Positions 22,211 to 32,858 of a DNA stretch of 64,000 bases are shown here, one piece after another. The stretch is from Leptasterias polaris (taxonomy: Eukaryota > Echinodermata > Asteroidea > Forcipulatida > Asteriidae): contig JAZGTN010000068.1 of NCBI GenBank assembly GCA_037783415.1, forward strand, positions 992,001 to 1,056,000. The letters run 5' to 3'. The notes beneath the pieces are model-generated. The model made no database searches and had not been told where the DNA came from. It was given only the letters and a program-made list of their open reading frames with translations. The position numbers and the translations under genes were made by a program. How positions within the stretch are numbered: the stretch's first letter is position 1; each line of letters begins with the position of its first letter.

Positions 22211-23850
22211 CTAGATTGGCAAAGGTGACAATTTGGTATTATTCCCTCAAAGGACGAAACCGAACGGGGAAACCTAAGGCAAGCTGCAAATGATGCTGGT
22301 TTTATCTACCTGCATATTATGCTCGTCAATCAATAGTCGCAGTGTTATTAGGTGTTCGTGCAATTACAATTGAAAATGACAAGTTTTTAATCGCTGTTTC
22401 TCATTGAATGTGAAAGCTATGATGTCCATAGTTGGGCATCTGATAGATCAAGACTGGGGCAACATTTGAAAAGTTAACGCCAAAATTATATGACCTAAAC
22501 TACCGGGTCGTTACCCTAGGTTGAAGTTTGCCATCGTTGTTTTCCCTTAATAACATCATTTTAGATTTTATCTACGGAACAACTCAAGATTGAGATTAAA
22601 TTGAACATTGAAACTCATCAGAAAGTTGAACCTCAGTATCAAGACGACACGAAATTAATGACGTCATGATAACGGGCATTGAATTACAATAAATTAAAGT
22701 TAAAAATTTGTAAAAAATCATAACTCATAAGCAATTTATTGGATTTTTACAATCTACACATAATTGTATAGTTCTTTAAAAGTTCGGCAAACGCTACACA
22801 AAACCTTACCCTCTTTGACCTTGACTTCTGGTTTAAATTGGAAGTTGAAAATTTCATAATATCTTATCTTATTCATATCTGTTAAACTACTGTTCATTTC
22901 AGCATAATCTTTGTATCAGGTTGTAGAACGTTAATCCCGCTCAAACTTTTGCACATAGAAAACAACATTTTGACCTTAGCATCTGGTCGAAAAGGGACGT
23001 TAAAACGCACCCGTTGACCCACACGCTTTCTCCATTTTGATTGAAAACGCACTTTGTACACATAACGCTGAAACTGATGTACGCTACAGTGGGTTGGTTT
23101 GGTTAATAGTTTGTATAGTTGGGTAGAGGTTGGTTGGTTTGGTCAATGGTTTGTAGTTTGGTAGAGGAGTGTTAGATTGGGTTAGTTTGGTTAAGGGTTT
23201 GTAGTTGGCTGGAGATGAGGTGCCTTCAAGAATGATGGTGGTGGAAGGGCGTCAAAAGGAGGAACTATTTCCACGGCATTCCCTTTAAAATTTACTCCGA
23301 TCAACAGACAGGGAATCAACTTGTTCTTCATTTAAAGAAAAGGAGCCTCGATGTTTTATTTCAAAGAGGAAATTAACCCACAGTCAGAAATCTTCATTCC
23401 ACCATGTAGTCTAAACTGTTTACTTAAGCAACTTCAAATGGAGTATTTCGATTGCTGCCATCGTAAAAAGCACAAAATGTAGTGTAGTTGATGTTGTTAT
23501 TTTGGTTTATTTAAAAATATAAAAATAAATAAATTTTGTTTTCAAGGGAGGGAGGTCTTCAAATAATAATACTTAGGTCTATATTAGGCAGGTATAAATA
23601 TTGAAGGGCCTGACGTTTTACACCACCTCAGTTCGTTGGGCCTAAGCATTCCTGAAACTATTTCAACTCCTTTGGAGTATGCAGCGTAATAATACACATC
23701 AACAATCTCTAATCTTGTAGTTGTAGGTATCCATTGACTCCCCCTGGTGATGAGAACCAAAATTATAGTTAAGTGTATTGCCCAGGAACACTCAGTGTCA
23801 CGATCTGATGAATCAGCCATTGCAGTATTGTCTGACACTAAATTGGAATA
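22211..23850. other. First intron of gene 1, proximal part
   Basis: Similarity to copy 2 ends near 22345. At 22690-23010 there is a minus-strand copy of the repeat found at 24940-25560 (CTTTGACCTTGACTTCTGG). At 23090-23215 a 35-60-bp unit with GGTTGGTTTGG and GGTTTGTAGTT repeats about three times. An ORF at 23584-23859 (minus) has one hydrophobic segment but no supporting splice sites or homologue. Confidence 0.45.
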
Positions 23851-24885
23851 GTTTGGCATTCACTGACGACTGGGTTAAGGGAAATATGTACTCTACATTT
23901 GACCCGCCCATGTAGTAATAAAAACCATTGGTACCTGCTTCAAAATATTGACCATATTTAAATACGGGCAGCCATTTTGGGCAAAACAGGTAAAGTAAAA
24001 CAAAAACGTTCAGGAAATTAAAAACAATAAGAGTTTGTACATACATTAAAATTAAAATCCAACAACTTATAAAGTTAAGTGTACAAAAATGAAATAAAGA
24101 GATATAAGCAAAATTATGTTTTCAAAGTGTATAAAATAAAATATTTAATGAAAGTAACATGTGAAAGTTTCAGCTATTAATAAAGTGTCAAAGCAGCAAA
24201 AAGCTGCTATATATTTTCACAAAAACATCGAATCCATCCACACTTAGCGAGGATACCAACTGCATATCCCTGGCCGCAGCATTCGCGAACGGAAACCAGC
24301 CTTCAGAAATCTGAGAAAAGATTTATAAAGTTGTTTAAACTTAATTAATTATAAATTGTGTTCGTTAAATTTGTATTTTATTTTATTTCTCTGAATTATC
24401 TAAACTATATTACTTCGAAGAGAATCATTTCTTAAAATAGTTTATACTATCAACAGCTGCAGTGCGTCACATCAATTCAGTTTTTATTGTGATTGATTGT
24501 AGTTTACAATTGGCCACTTGAATGATCTTTTATCCACATTTAAGGTTTCGTTAAACTAACCTTTACAGAAGTCGTAAATCACTCGATCTCTACAATTCTG
24601 AATCAGATTTGTTGAATATTTGAAGCCAATGTAATAACTTATACGAAACTTTAGAATATAATACAATTAAAATGGGTGATATTAGTAGATTTGCAGTATT
24701 AAAGACCATGTAATTGAAATATCTGTAAGAAATGTTTGGTTATATTTGTCGTGATATGTCAAGGAGCAAAACAAAGTCCAGAGCGTACAAATTGAAAATA
24801 AAACTATTTATTGTACACAGTACCAATCAATTCTAAGATATTTTCACAATATGAAAGAGCATCTATCTACAAATATTATTAAAAC
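23850..24885 (+). repeat. Dispersed repeat, arm A of an inverted pair
   Basis: The sequence matches the reverse complement of 62856-63840 joined to 57285-57514. Shared words include CATTTGACCCGCCC, TTTCTCTGAATTATCTAAAC, TTTACAGAAGTCGTAAATCA and GTACCAATCAATTCTAAGA. The partner is split by the RTE-like LINE; this copy is the uninterrupted form. Divergence is moderate with many small indels. No coding content is seen. Confidence 0.7.
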
Positions 24886-24939
24886 AAGGTGTTCGTGCTG
24901 AAAGACTGAATAAAATGGTGATGACATTAAACCTTATAA

Positions 24940-25560
24940 TTCCAATGTCTGGTTCAGAAGTTATGAATTTTTCACAAATTAAACATCAACTTCCGGCTTG
25001 GACCGGAGGTCAGGGTCAAATAGGGTCACATTTTGTGTAGCGCGTGATAAGTTTATAAAGAACTTTTAGACGATGGATTGATTGTAAAGCTCCAATATGT
25101 GGTTCAGAAGTTATGATTTTTTCAAATATAAAATGTCAATGTCAAATGAGGTCACATTTTATAGCGTTGGCTGAGTTACAAAAGCTTTATTTGATGACGT
25201 ACAGAAAATAAACAACCAATGTGTGGTTCAGGAGTTATGATTTGTTCAAATATTAAATTTCATCTTCTTGTTTGAACCGGAAGTCAAGGTCAAATGGGGT
25301 CTCATTCTGTGTATCGTTTCTTAATTTGTGGCATACTTTTCTAAATATGTATACATTGTAAAAATCCACTCTGTGGTTAAGAAGTTATATATTTTTTTTA
25401 AATTAAATTTTGAATCAAAAGCCAAGGTCAAACTGGTCTCATTTTGAGTCGAGCATGTTCAGTCCATTAAAACCTTTCAGCTGATGTATGACTTGTAAAA
25501 ATCCAATATGTGGTTCAGGAGTAACGAGTTTTTCAAATATTAGATGGATTATCTGTGGGT
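24940..25560 (+). repeat. Degenerate tandem array of about 125-150 bp units
   Basis: The word CCAATATGTGGTTCAGAAGTT and variants starts at about 24941, 25091, 25216, 25365 and 25503. Each is followed by TCAAATATTAAA and then CCGGAAGTCAAGGTCAAATG and a TCACATTTTGTG word. Five copies with intervals of 124-150 bp. A related inverted stretch is at 22690-23010. Confidence 0.65.
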
Positions 25561-25844
25561 GTGGGCAATATAACTTGTAACATCAATGCCAACGTATTCC
25601 TACATGTAGTCTTGGTGCGAAACGTTGTGGTTCATTATCACTCAACTATCGCGATTCTTCGCTGTTTACTCACCACTGTTTGGAAAACTCAGTGTTCCCA
25701 CCACATCACACAAACAGAGAGCACACAGCCAGCGCGTGCACCCACCCTTACAGATCCGGTTTGTGGGGTACTGCTATTGTTGTTCTATTATTCCCTTTTC
25801 TGAAGAATTCCCTTGTGGGGTCCAATTGTTCCTATTGAAATGAC

Positions 25845-25886
25845 CTTGTGGGGTCCATTGTTCCATTGTTGTCAGGACCCCACAAG
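25845..25886. repeat. Perfect 12-bp hairpin CTTGTGGGGTCC
   Basis: CTTGTGGGGTCC at 25845-25856 is followed by its exact reverse complement at 25875-25886, an 18-nt loop apart. A third direct copy is at 25812-25823. It lies downstream of the signal-peptide exon in the first intron and is probably the end of a small inverted-repeat element. Confidence 0.45.
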
Positions 25887-26024
25887 TGCCAATCCGTGCG
25901 AACACCTCTACCCAACATTCCAACTGATCGTGTAATACCATATTATTATCAAAGACCTGCAGAAAACACGAGTGGACTTGGAACTAAACAATATTACTGA
26001 TATAAACTGATATTACAAACTTAC

Positions 26025-26070
26025 CTCTTACTGCTATCAGCATTAGAACCATGACACCAATGCACAGCAT
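26025..26070 (-). CDS. Gene 1, signal-peptide exon
   Basis: ATG at 26070 starts 15 codons (MLCIGVMVLMLIAVR) and a final G, then the donor GTAAGTTTG. The hydrophobic run of about 12 residues is a typical secretion signal core. The exon ends in phase 1 and joins the SRCR exon at 22210 in frame (G then YKLDWDVRLEGG). An acceptor-like TTTTCTTCAG about 46 bases upstream suggests a preceding 5' UTR exon. The frame also stays open upstream, so a longer N-terminus is possible. It is the only candidate for the gene's 5' coding end. Confidence 0.55.
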
Positions 26071-26544
26071 ACTGAACAGTTGTTTGTTTCCACCACTCTC
26101 AGCAAGAATGATTTTATCTGAAGAAAACGGAAAGATAGTCATTAATAACGACGAGAGAGTTCGGTAAAGTTCCTCCAAAAGCTGCTTTAGCGATGATGTT
26201 TTTGTTATCAGCGGGGTGATTGGTTATGAATTATTATTACCCTTTCAGTATACTGCCCCTTTAAGTTGTTTCATAAAGTTGGTAGGTCTACCCATGAACC
26301 AGCCACACTGCAACGCCCTATAGGCAGAGCTTGAAATTTGACATGGATCATAAATCAGTCGTAGGCTCAACGACCAGTTTCCCTGACGTTATGCTTTCTT
26401 CTCTTGTTTGAGCAATGCACTTGTACGGAGCCCTGGAAGTGCCATCCGACTCGTTAAGATCCTGAACTAAATATCGCAGAACAAGGACATCCTCACCGAC
26501 AAATGACGACATCCCCCAGATCATTTATCTCGGGATGATGAAAT

Positions 26545-27090
26545 CCATACAACAAACACGAACAAAATTATTCCCAAAAATGTTGAACTTTAACATTTTG
26601 TCGCTGTGCTGTCAGTCAAAACCCGGTTTGAGTGTATAGCTTTTTGCTTGTCAAATTTTAACGCAACATACGATTTGTACAAAATTAAGTTTCAGATGTC
26701 GCATCAACCTGAACTTAGTATGAAATGCACATTTCCATACAACAAACACGAACAAAATCACCCCTCAATTTTTTGTTTTGAATTTTAACACATCTTGTCG
26801 CTGTGCTCTCAAATCCCAGTTTGAGTGTATAGTTTTTTGCTTGTCAAATTTTAAGCAACATGGGAATTGTACACAATTTAGTTTTAGATGTCGCATCAAG
26901 TACCTGAACTTAGTGTAAAAAGTATATTTCCATACAACAGACAATAATTGTTTGTTACCCCCGGTCAATTATTAATGTTAACAACTTGTTAACATGCGCT
27001 CGAAACCCAGTTGCAAAGACATCTTAGCAATTGTACAAAATTTAGTATGAGACTTCTATCAACTGTCCAAACCTTGTGTGAAAACATAGT
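26545..27090 (+). repeat. Degenerate tandem repeat, three units of about 150-200 bp
   Basis: CCATACAACAAACACGAACA, TTGTCGCTGTGCT, TTTGAGTGTATAG and TTTTTGCTTGTCAAATTTTAA recur at about 26548, 26735 and, more decayed, 26930. No ORF is shared between units. Confidence 0.6.
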
Positions 27091-27099
27091 TGATATGTT

Positions 27100-28283
27100 T
27101 AATGGTAGGGGTTTAGTAGCGTGTTCTTTGCTATTAATTAATTTAAATGATATGGACTAAATGGAAATTTGGCTACTTTGCCTTTTGGTAAGTAAATAAG
27201 AAGAGGGCAAAACTTGTGCCAAATAAATTATAATGCACTTGGTTTTGGTTGAATTAGTTAGCTTGTAACTGCGATGTGCCCATTAGCTGTGTACTACTGC
27301 CAAACAGCACACCACAGCAACAAGAGTCCTAAGAAAGTAATGTAAGTGCTAAATTGTCCTCTCTAAAAGATAAGAGCGCTAGGTGTCAATTATATTATAC
27401 ATACACTCTGGTGCTGGTTAAACTGCTGCCTCGTCCACGAGTCGAAAAGATATAAGTGAGAGAGCGAGTGTGTGTGCAATTAACTTTTACACGTGCGGGA
27501 GTGGAGTCGGAGAAACGCACCTGGCGTTGCGTAACGAAAGATGCATGAGGACCGCTTGGGCGATTTAATGGAACAAAGAAAAATACTGAAAGGTCTTCTA
27601 CAGGGGCGCCCTCAAGTGCAGTCGTGAACAAGTCGTAAACTAGAGCAAGCCAATTTGGATCGCTTATGAGTGTCCGCTCATGGCCGGCTATACATCGATC
27701 CCAGTGTGGAATGTGGACACTCATTTTTGTCCATACATGGTGTGGAGGAAGTGGTATGACCGTCCACTAGATAAATGACCGTCCACTAGATAAATGACCG
27801 TCGTTGCATTGATCCGTGTGCCGTATGGTACTCTTGGAGATATTTTGGACCACGAAAATTACCATTCATTTTGCTAGAAAAACATGTTCAAAACAATGTT
27901 TTACGGGTTAATTCTTGGAATATCTTGCCCCACATATGTGCCTCTTTCTCGTGATCTTCTTGTTGGTAACTGTCTTGATGAAAAATTGTTTATAACGACT
28001 TGTAGGTTCTGAGCTGGTAAGAATAATGTCATCGACTGATTTCTGACTGGACATCTATTTATGTTTACACTTATCGGTATGTTCCTCCACTTTGACCATG
28101 GTTTTTACAGACTACTGTGATCCTTTATTGTATGTATAGAGTCTGTCCTCTAGCCTTTCTCTATGGTTGTATGCTACAACTCAATTATAAGAGTGTGGTG
28201 TCATGTTTGACCCATTTGGTTTAGCTCAAGGAGATAAGAACAATTGAGAGAGAGATAGAGAGAGTAGCCGCTGGCGTGCAGCC
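27100..28283. other. Upstream flank of gene 1 without a recognised gene
   Basis: A relatively GC-rich patch at 27410-27730 contains an open minus-strand frame of 109 codons with no recognisable domain; it could be a 5' exon or a chance ORF. TGACCGTCCACTAGATAAA is repeated at 27757-27800. A GA-rich microsatellite is at 28245-28266. No RNA gene is seen. Confidence 0.35.
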
Positions 28284-28439
28284 CCCCTTATAAAAAAAAC
28301 TCAATGGTAAACCATTGATTTACCATTGAAAATTTACCATTGAAATGTACTTTTACAATCCTATGGTGTTTTGGAACGTTTTTTTACCATTGGGTCAATG
28401 GTAAATACCATTGATGGTATACCATTGAAAACCATTGGT

Positions 28440-29160
28440 TTAGTCAATGGTATACCATTCAATACAATTAGCTCAGCCAATGGTTTACCATTCAGTACCA
28501 TTGGTGATATCAATGGTATACCATTCAATACCATTGGTATAGTCAATGGTTTACCATTCTTTACCTTTCAATACCATTGGTCTAGTCAATGGTATACCAT
28601 TCAATACCATTGGTCTAGTCAATGGTATACCATTCGATACCATTGGTCCACTCAATGGTATACCATTCAATACCATTGGTCTAGTCAATGGTATACCATT
28701 CAATACCATTGATCATATGAATGGTTTACCATTCAATACCATTGGCAATACCAATGGTATACCATTCGATACCATTGGTCCACTCAATGGTATACCATTC
28801 GATACCATTGGTCCACTCAATGGTATACCATTCAATACCATTGGTCCACTCAATGGTATACCATTCAATACCATTGGTCTAGTCAATGGTTTACCATTCA
28901 ATACCATTGGTCCACTCAATGGTATACCATTCAATACCATTGGTCTAGTCAATGGTATATACCATTCAATACCATTGATCATATGAATGGTTTACCATTC
29001 AATACCATTGGCAATACCAATGGTATACCATTCAATACCATTGACAATACCAATGGTATACCATTCAATAACATTGGCAATACCAATGGTATACCATTCA
29101 ATACCATTGGCAATACCAATGGTATACCATTGATCATATCAATGGTCTATCATTCAGTAC
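28440..29160. repeat. 33-bp tandem repeat with internal palindromes
   Basis: The unit is AATGGTATACCATT (itself a palindrome) plus CAATACCATTGGTCTAGT with variants in the last word (GTCCACTC, GCAATACC, ATCATATG). About 20 units occur. Because 33 is a multiple of three, both strands stay open and read Asn-Gly-Ile-Pro-Phe-type repeats. I regard these as artefacts of period. Confidence 0.85.
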
Positions 29161-29334
29161 CATTGATCATTTCCATGACATATACTATTCGATACCATTG
29201 ATCATATCAATGGTATATTGATCATCAATGGTATATTATACCATTGTCATATTGATCATATGAGGTGTTTAACATTTAATACCATTGGTCATATCCAGTG
29301 TACACCATTCAATACCATTCGTCACACAATTCAC

Positions 29335-30480
29335 AACCAGTTTCAAGTAGTGTGACATTCTTTTGACATGATCATGAACAAAATTGTGATTTATAGTGAA
29401 TGCTCAGTAGTTAAGTTAGTCTTTAAAATTGCAACACACAGGAAGAATCTCTTTTAGGAATATTTATCTTGGGCAAGTATCCCAAACCAAAGGCTGTTAC
29501 TTGTAGGTCTTGATGAATAGATTAGTATCCGAGCGTCTGTTGATGGTGATGATGATGATGTCGCCAGTCATCGGACAGAGAACTCCAAAGAACTGTAAAA
29601 CAAAACAAAAAAAGGAATGAGAAAAAACTATAAAAAAGAACCAATTAAAACAGTTCGTTTATTAAGTTAGATTTTTAATTTCACGGTGACAATGTTCATT
29701 TGAAACAATGGCCCTTGCTTGAAACATTCAATGCTCAGTCAGCATGATCCTGATGGACACCAATTCACACGATACTAACATTTTTAACAATCCCGATCCC
29801 CAAATAAACAAAATCAGATTTTGTCATTGCTTAGTTTTGTCTTAGGCCAAAAATATAATAAAACTTTTGTTGATGAAAATTCCTGGTTTGGTACAATCTA
29901 TTCCTTCCTCCATGATTGAATTAACGTTACACAAAACACTTACCAAACATGCATTTGATGACAACGACCTGTCCTACATGTATGATGATGCACAGACATA
30001 ACGTCCTTTTTGTTCTTGAGTTCGGCTGTTCAAATCACACCTTCAGCATATCATTCTCATAATATCACTTATTAGCTTTGAGATTGACACTGCAACTACT
30101 TCCAGACTCAAAATAAGGCAGCAAAACACACTAAAACAATTGAACATCGGTTTAGAAAACGTCCGTTGGCAGTTCAGTCTTTCAAAACAACTGATGACTC
30201 ATCATGAAAAAATGTGCTGTACTACAGGGCAGTGCATACATAGAGTATGGGCTCTTACAACATAGCTTATCAGTTAACCACACGCGCAGTCAGGGTGCTG
30301 TTCACCCTAGAGTTGCACAGTCCTTTCACTTGTAGTGGTAGTGGGGGTTACATCATACGATCGTGCATTATTCACAGGTAATTTTCCTGATCAAGTTTAA
30401 TTTTTTTATACATAGCTTGAATTGTTTATTTAATAAGGATAATCACTGAAAAGTTAGAAATACACTGATTGACAATTCCA
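29335..30480. other. Central segment of the fold-back-like element
   Basis: This part lacks the ACCATTG words. A GAT-rich microsatellite is at 29543-29560. Apart from a possible short exon on the minus strand (29497-29592) I see no gene. Confidence 0.4.
29497..29592 (-). CDS. Possible terminal exon of an unidentified gene
   Basis: After an acceptor-like TTTTACAG, 31 codons read FFGVLCPMTGDIIIITINRR and continue to a TAA at 29497. The composition looks more protein-like than the surroundings, and the frame begins exactly at the acceptor. A 30-bp candidate upstream exon at about 29942-29971 (AG before, GTAAGTG after) could join in the same frame. I do not recognise the protein. It could equally be chance, since the exon is short and lies inside a repeat element. 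Confidence 0.2.
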   Translation of the reverse strand, partial: FFGVLCPMTGDIIIITINRRSDTNLFIKTYK

Positions 30481-30504
30481 TATCATTTTTTTACCATTAT
30501 ACAT

Positions 30505-31080
30505 TGACTTTACCATTCACTTAAATGAGAACACCATTGGCCACAAATGGTAGTACAATTAATTCTCGTGACCATTTAAAATACCATTCAGAACACCGAT
30601 ACCATTGGATACACCATTGGTCACATTCACTTGAATGAAAACACCATTGGCCGCAAATGGTAAAATAATTCCACTATTTAAAATACAATACAGTACCACA
30701 CTATACTATCGGGTACACCATTGAGAAACCATTGGGTACCATTCACTTGAAGGAAAACACCATTGGCCACAAATGGTACAAAATTCTACCATTTAAAGTA
30801 CCATTCATTACAACACTACAATTGGATACACAATTGGGTACCATTCACTTGAATGAAAACACCATTGGCTGCAAATGGTAAAATAATTCCACCATTTAAA
30901 ATACAATACAGTACCACACTACCATTGGGTACACCATTGAGAAACCATTGGGTACCATTCACTTGAATGAAAACACCATTGGCCACAAATTGTAAATAAA
31001 TTCTACCATTTAAAATACCATTCAGTACAACACTACCATTGGATACACCATTGAGAAACCATTGGGTACCATTCGTCACC
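30505..31080. repeat. Tandem array of about 102-116 bp, right arm of the fold-back-like element
   Basis: ACCATTCACTTGAATGAAAA, ACACCATTGGCC, ACAAATGGTA and ACCATTTAAAATAC recur in order with starts near 30512, 30622, 30738, 30840 and 30955. Unit structure differs from the left arm although the ACCATTG core is shared. Confidence 0.75.
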
Positions 31081-31169
31081 ATTGGGTACCATTGGGTACC
31101 ATTGGTTTACCATTGAATACCATTGGTTTACCATTGAATACCATTGGCTCTTTTTTATAAGGGATGGGG

Positions 31170-31639
31170 CCCCCCCCCCCCCCCCCCCAACCAACCTCCC
31201 GCACCACCATTATGTAATCAAGGCTGTTGCAGGGCTGGTATTGTCGTAGGGGAAAAAAAGAAAACAACAACGCCAGTCTGTTAAACAATCTGATATACCA
31301 TGGAGGTTATAGAATTAGTATACACACCGTACTCTAACATTCCTTTTGTTAATTGTTTCTGAATCTGCTGATTAAAGACAGAACAATCGTCGTGTAACGC
31401 CAAATATTACAACACGACAGAGGGACTTAAGTTTGTGATTCTATTCGGACAGTTTTAAATACGGAATATCGACCCTTTGCTATTTGGATTTAAGTTCTTG
31501 CCATCCACTGCAGCACCTACAGTTTGCAGTGCGTATAGTCAGCATCAACGTACAGTAATTGAAATGTCCATGAGAGCATGCCAAACATCAAACTGTACAG
31601 CCCAGAACCAGTTTCAAGTCAAATGCCAAATAAGTTAAC
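31170..31639. other. Spacer with a C tract, no gene seen
   Basis: A run of about 19 C lies at 31171-31189, directly after the fold-back-like element. The remainder up to the L1-flanking direct repeat has no supported gene, repeat or RNA. Confidence 0.5.
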
Positions 31640-32012
31640 AAGAAGCGCCCATTCATATTTCAATTGTCATGGGGCATCCATGCGATAACGAAGGGAGTGA
31701 TATGGTTCCTAGAGTTTATTTCGCCTTTCGGTGTTAAGAATTACACAAGAAAAAAATTACCAAACACGGGGGTACCGACTAACATATGCTGCAACTTGCG
31801 TCTTTTGGGGATAATGAATGACAATATATAACTATTGGATCAGACTCAACTATGTTTTTATGTCTTTCTCCATTATTATTAAATTGTAAACATATTTTTA
31901 TCATGTTTTGGAAGGGAAAAACATTCAATTCAGCCTATATTTTGTACAAATGTGCATGGTGCAGTACGGATTGATTTAGAGCACACTAAGTCGTGCTTGG
32001 TTAATAGGCCGT
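31640..32012 (+). repeat. Left copy of the long direct repeat flanking the L1 element
   Basis: 373 bp, from AAGAAGCGCCC to TTAATAGGCCGT. It is identical by eye to 37490-37866 apart from four extra bases in the right copy at CATAT(TTAT)GC. Its right edge abuts the L1 5' end; beyond 32012 the sequences diverge completely. The right copy continues into the rest of the repeat family (as at 1-538), while this copy is cut off by the L1. That is the arrangement of a target-site duplication. Confidence 0.9.
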
Positions 32013-32111
32013 TTTTCATTGCAACAAATGACCCCGTGAGAGAAGGACGTGTTTTCCCGGGGAGCTCCACTTGCTTCACTGAGCACATACAAATCTTGTA
32101 TTCTATACGCA

Positions 32112-32858
32112 ATGGGCCCCAAGCGACGAGGAGGCAACCAGGCCGGTAGGGCCTCCCGCCCTGCAGCCTCGGACGATGAAGCCCCGAACCCCGAACCCCC
32201 CATTGGAAAAACAGACGGCATAAGCGAAGATTTTGAATCGTTCGTATTAAGAGCTACACTTAAACAGCTAGTAAAGGGGCAACGGCAGCTAGAGGAACAA
32301 CTCGGGGCCTCGATTGAATTCAACAGCGGGCGAATAGCGGAACTTGAGCAAGCCAAAGATGCTTTAGAGGAAACTGTAGATCTGCTGAAATCAGATCTCT
32401 CCGCTGTCCAGACTCAGCTAGCACAACAGCAGGCTGATATCAACAAGCAAGAACGCTTTTCCAGGCGTAATAACTTTAGATTACTAGGATTGGAAGAATC
32501 TGCAGATGAGAAATGTATGGAGGTAGTCAGAAACATCCTGATGGAAAAGTTTAATTTTGAAGCTGAGCCTCTGATAGAACGAGCCCACCGAGACGGCAGA
32601 GGAAAGAACGGAAAACCAGCCCATGTGCTCGTCAAGATGTTATCCTACCAGAGCAAGGTAAAGGTGATGAAATATCACCGCACCGCCTTTGAAGGTTCAC
32701 CTATGTACATTCTGGATGACCTCACGGCTGCTGATCGCAAGGAAAAGTTCAAGTGGAAGGCCGAGGTGAAAACACTATACGACCAAGGGACCAAGCTAAG
32801 GTTCTTCGCTGGGAAATGGAGACGCAGAGACGGTGGACTTTTTGTTTTTCAACGGTAA
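32112..32858 (+). CDS. L1 ORF1 protein (RNA-binding, coiled coil)
   Basis: 248 codons from ATG 32112 (MGPKRRGGNQAG); an in-frame ATG at 32049 would add 21 residues but lacks the usual basic start. Residues about 45-125 form a heptad-rich coiled coil rich in Q, L and E (LEQAKDALEETVDLLKSDL). Next comes the L1 ORF1 RNA-recognition fold beginning SRRNNFRLLGLEES, then ERAHRDGRGKNG and a C-terminal domain to VFQR. Such proteins trimerise and coat the element's RNA. No break is seen. The N-terminus is basic and Ala/Pro-rich. Confidence 0.85.
   Translation: MGPKRRGGNQAGRASRPAASDDEAPNPEPPIGKTDGISEDFESFVLRATLKQLVKGQRQLEEQLGASIEFNSGRIAELEQAKDALEETVDLLKSDLSAVQTQLAQQQADINKQERFSRRNNFRLLGLEESADEKCMEVVRNILMEKFNFEAEPLIERAHRDGRGKNGKPAHVLVKMLSYQSKVKVMKYHRTAFEGSPMYILDDLTAADRKEKFKWKAEVKTLYDQGTKLRFFAGKWRRRDGGLFVFQR

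Larger units (their letters stand above)
1287..22345. repeat. Segmental duplication, copy 1
   Basis: Blocks matching copy 2 in the same order and orientation are 1287-2114 with 39082-39900, 2106-2637 with 43376-43908, 3131-3300 with about 44293-44484, and 6957-22345 with 44481-56672. Differences are dominated by insertions: the piggyBac element, a LINE at about 16972-18337 and a 1.8-kb insertion at about 19920-21745 are only here. Segment 2638-3130 has no equivalent; copy 2 has unrelated DNA at 43909-44292. Introns as well as exons match closely, so the duplication is at DNA level and fairly recent. Confidence 0.9.
28284..31166. mobile_element. Fold-back-like element built of ACCATTG/CAATGGT repeats
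   Basis: The ends are inverted copies: CCCTTATAAAAAAAACTCAATGG at left (from 28286) and its complement CCATTGG-CTC-TTTTTTATAAGGG at right (to 31163). Inside each end, short words ACCATTG and CAATGGT alternate densely (28300-29330 and 30500-31140), many forming small palindromes. The middle (29335-30480) is ordinary AT-rich sequence. This resembles fold-back transposons with long, internally repetitive inverted ends. A C tract adjoins the right end and no target duplication is evident. Confidence 0.6.

Noticed and set aside
23584..23859. 91-codon minus-strand ORF with a hydrophobic stretch
   Set aside because: No donor or acceptor fits the hydrophobic part, it lies in intron 1 beside a dispersed repeat, and no homologue is recognised.
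27395..27724. 109-codon minus-strand ORF upstream of gene 1
   Set aside because: No recognisable domain, and splice sites are not convincing. A role as 5' exon is possible but unsupported.
28440..29160. Regularly spaced repeats resembling a CRISPR array
   Set aside because: Repeat and spacer are not distinct, spacers are near-identical, and the context is a eukaryotic mobile element.
28371..29201. Open reading frames on both strands reading Asn-Gly-Ile-Pro-Phe-Asn-Thr-Ile-Gly-type repeats
   Set aside because: They come from a 33-bp tandem unit whose length is a multiple of three; both strands and several frames are open at once, and codon content follows the repeat.
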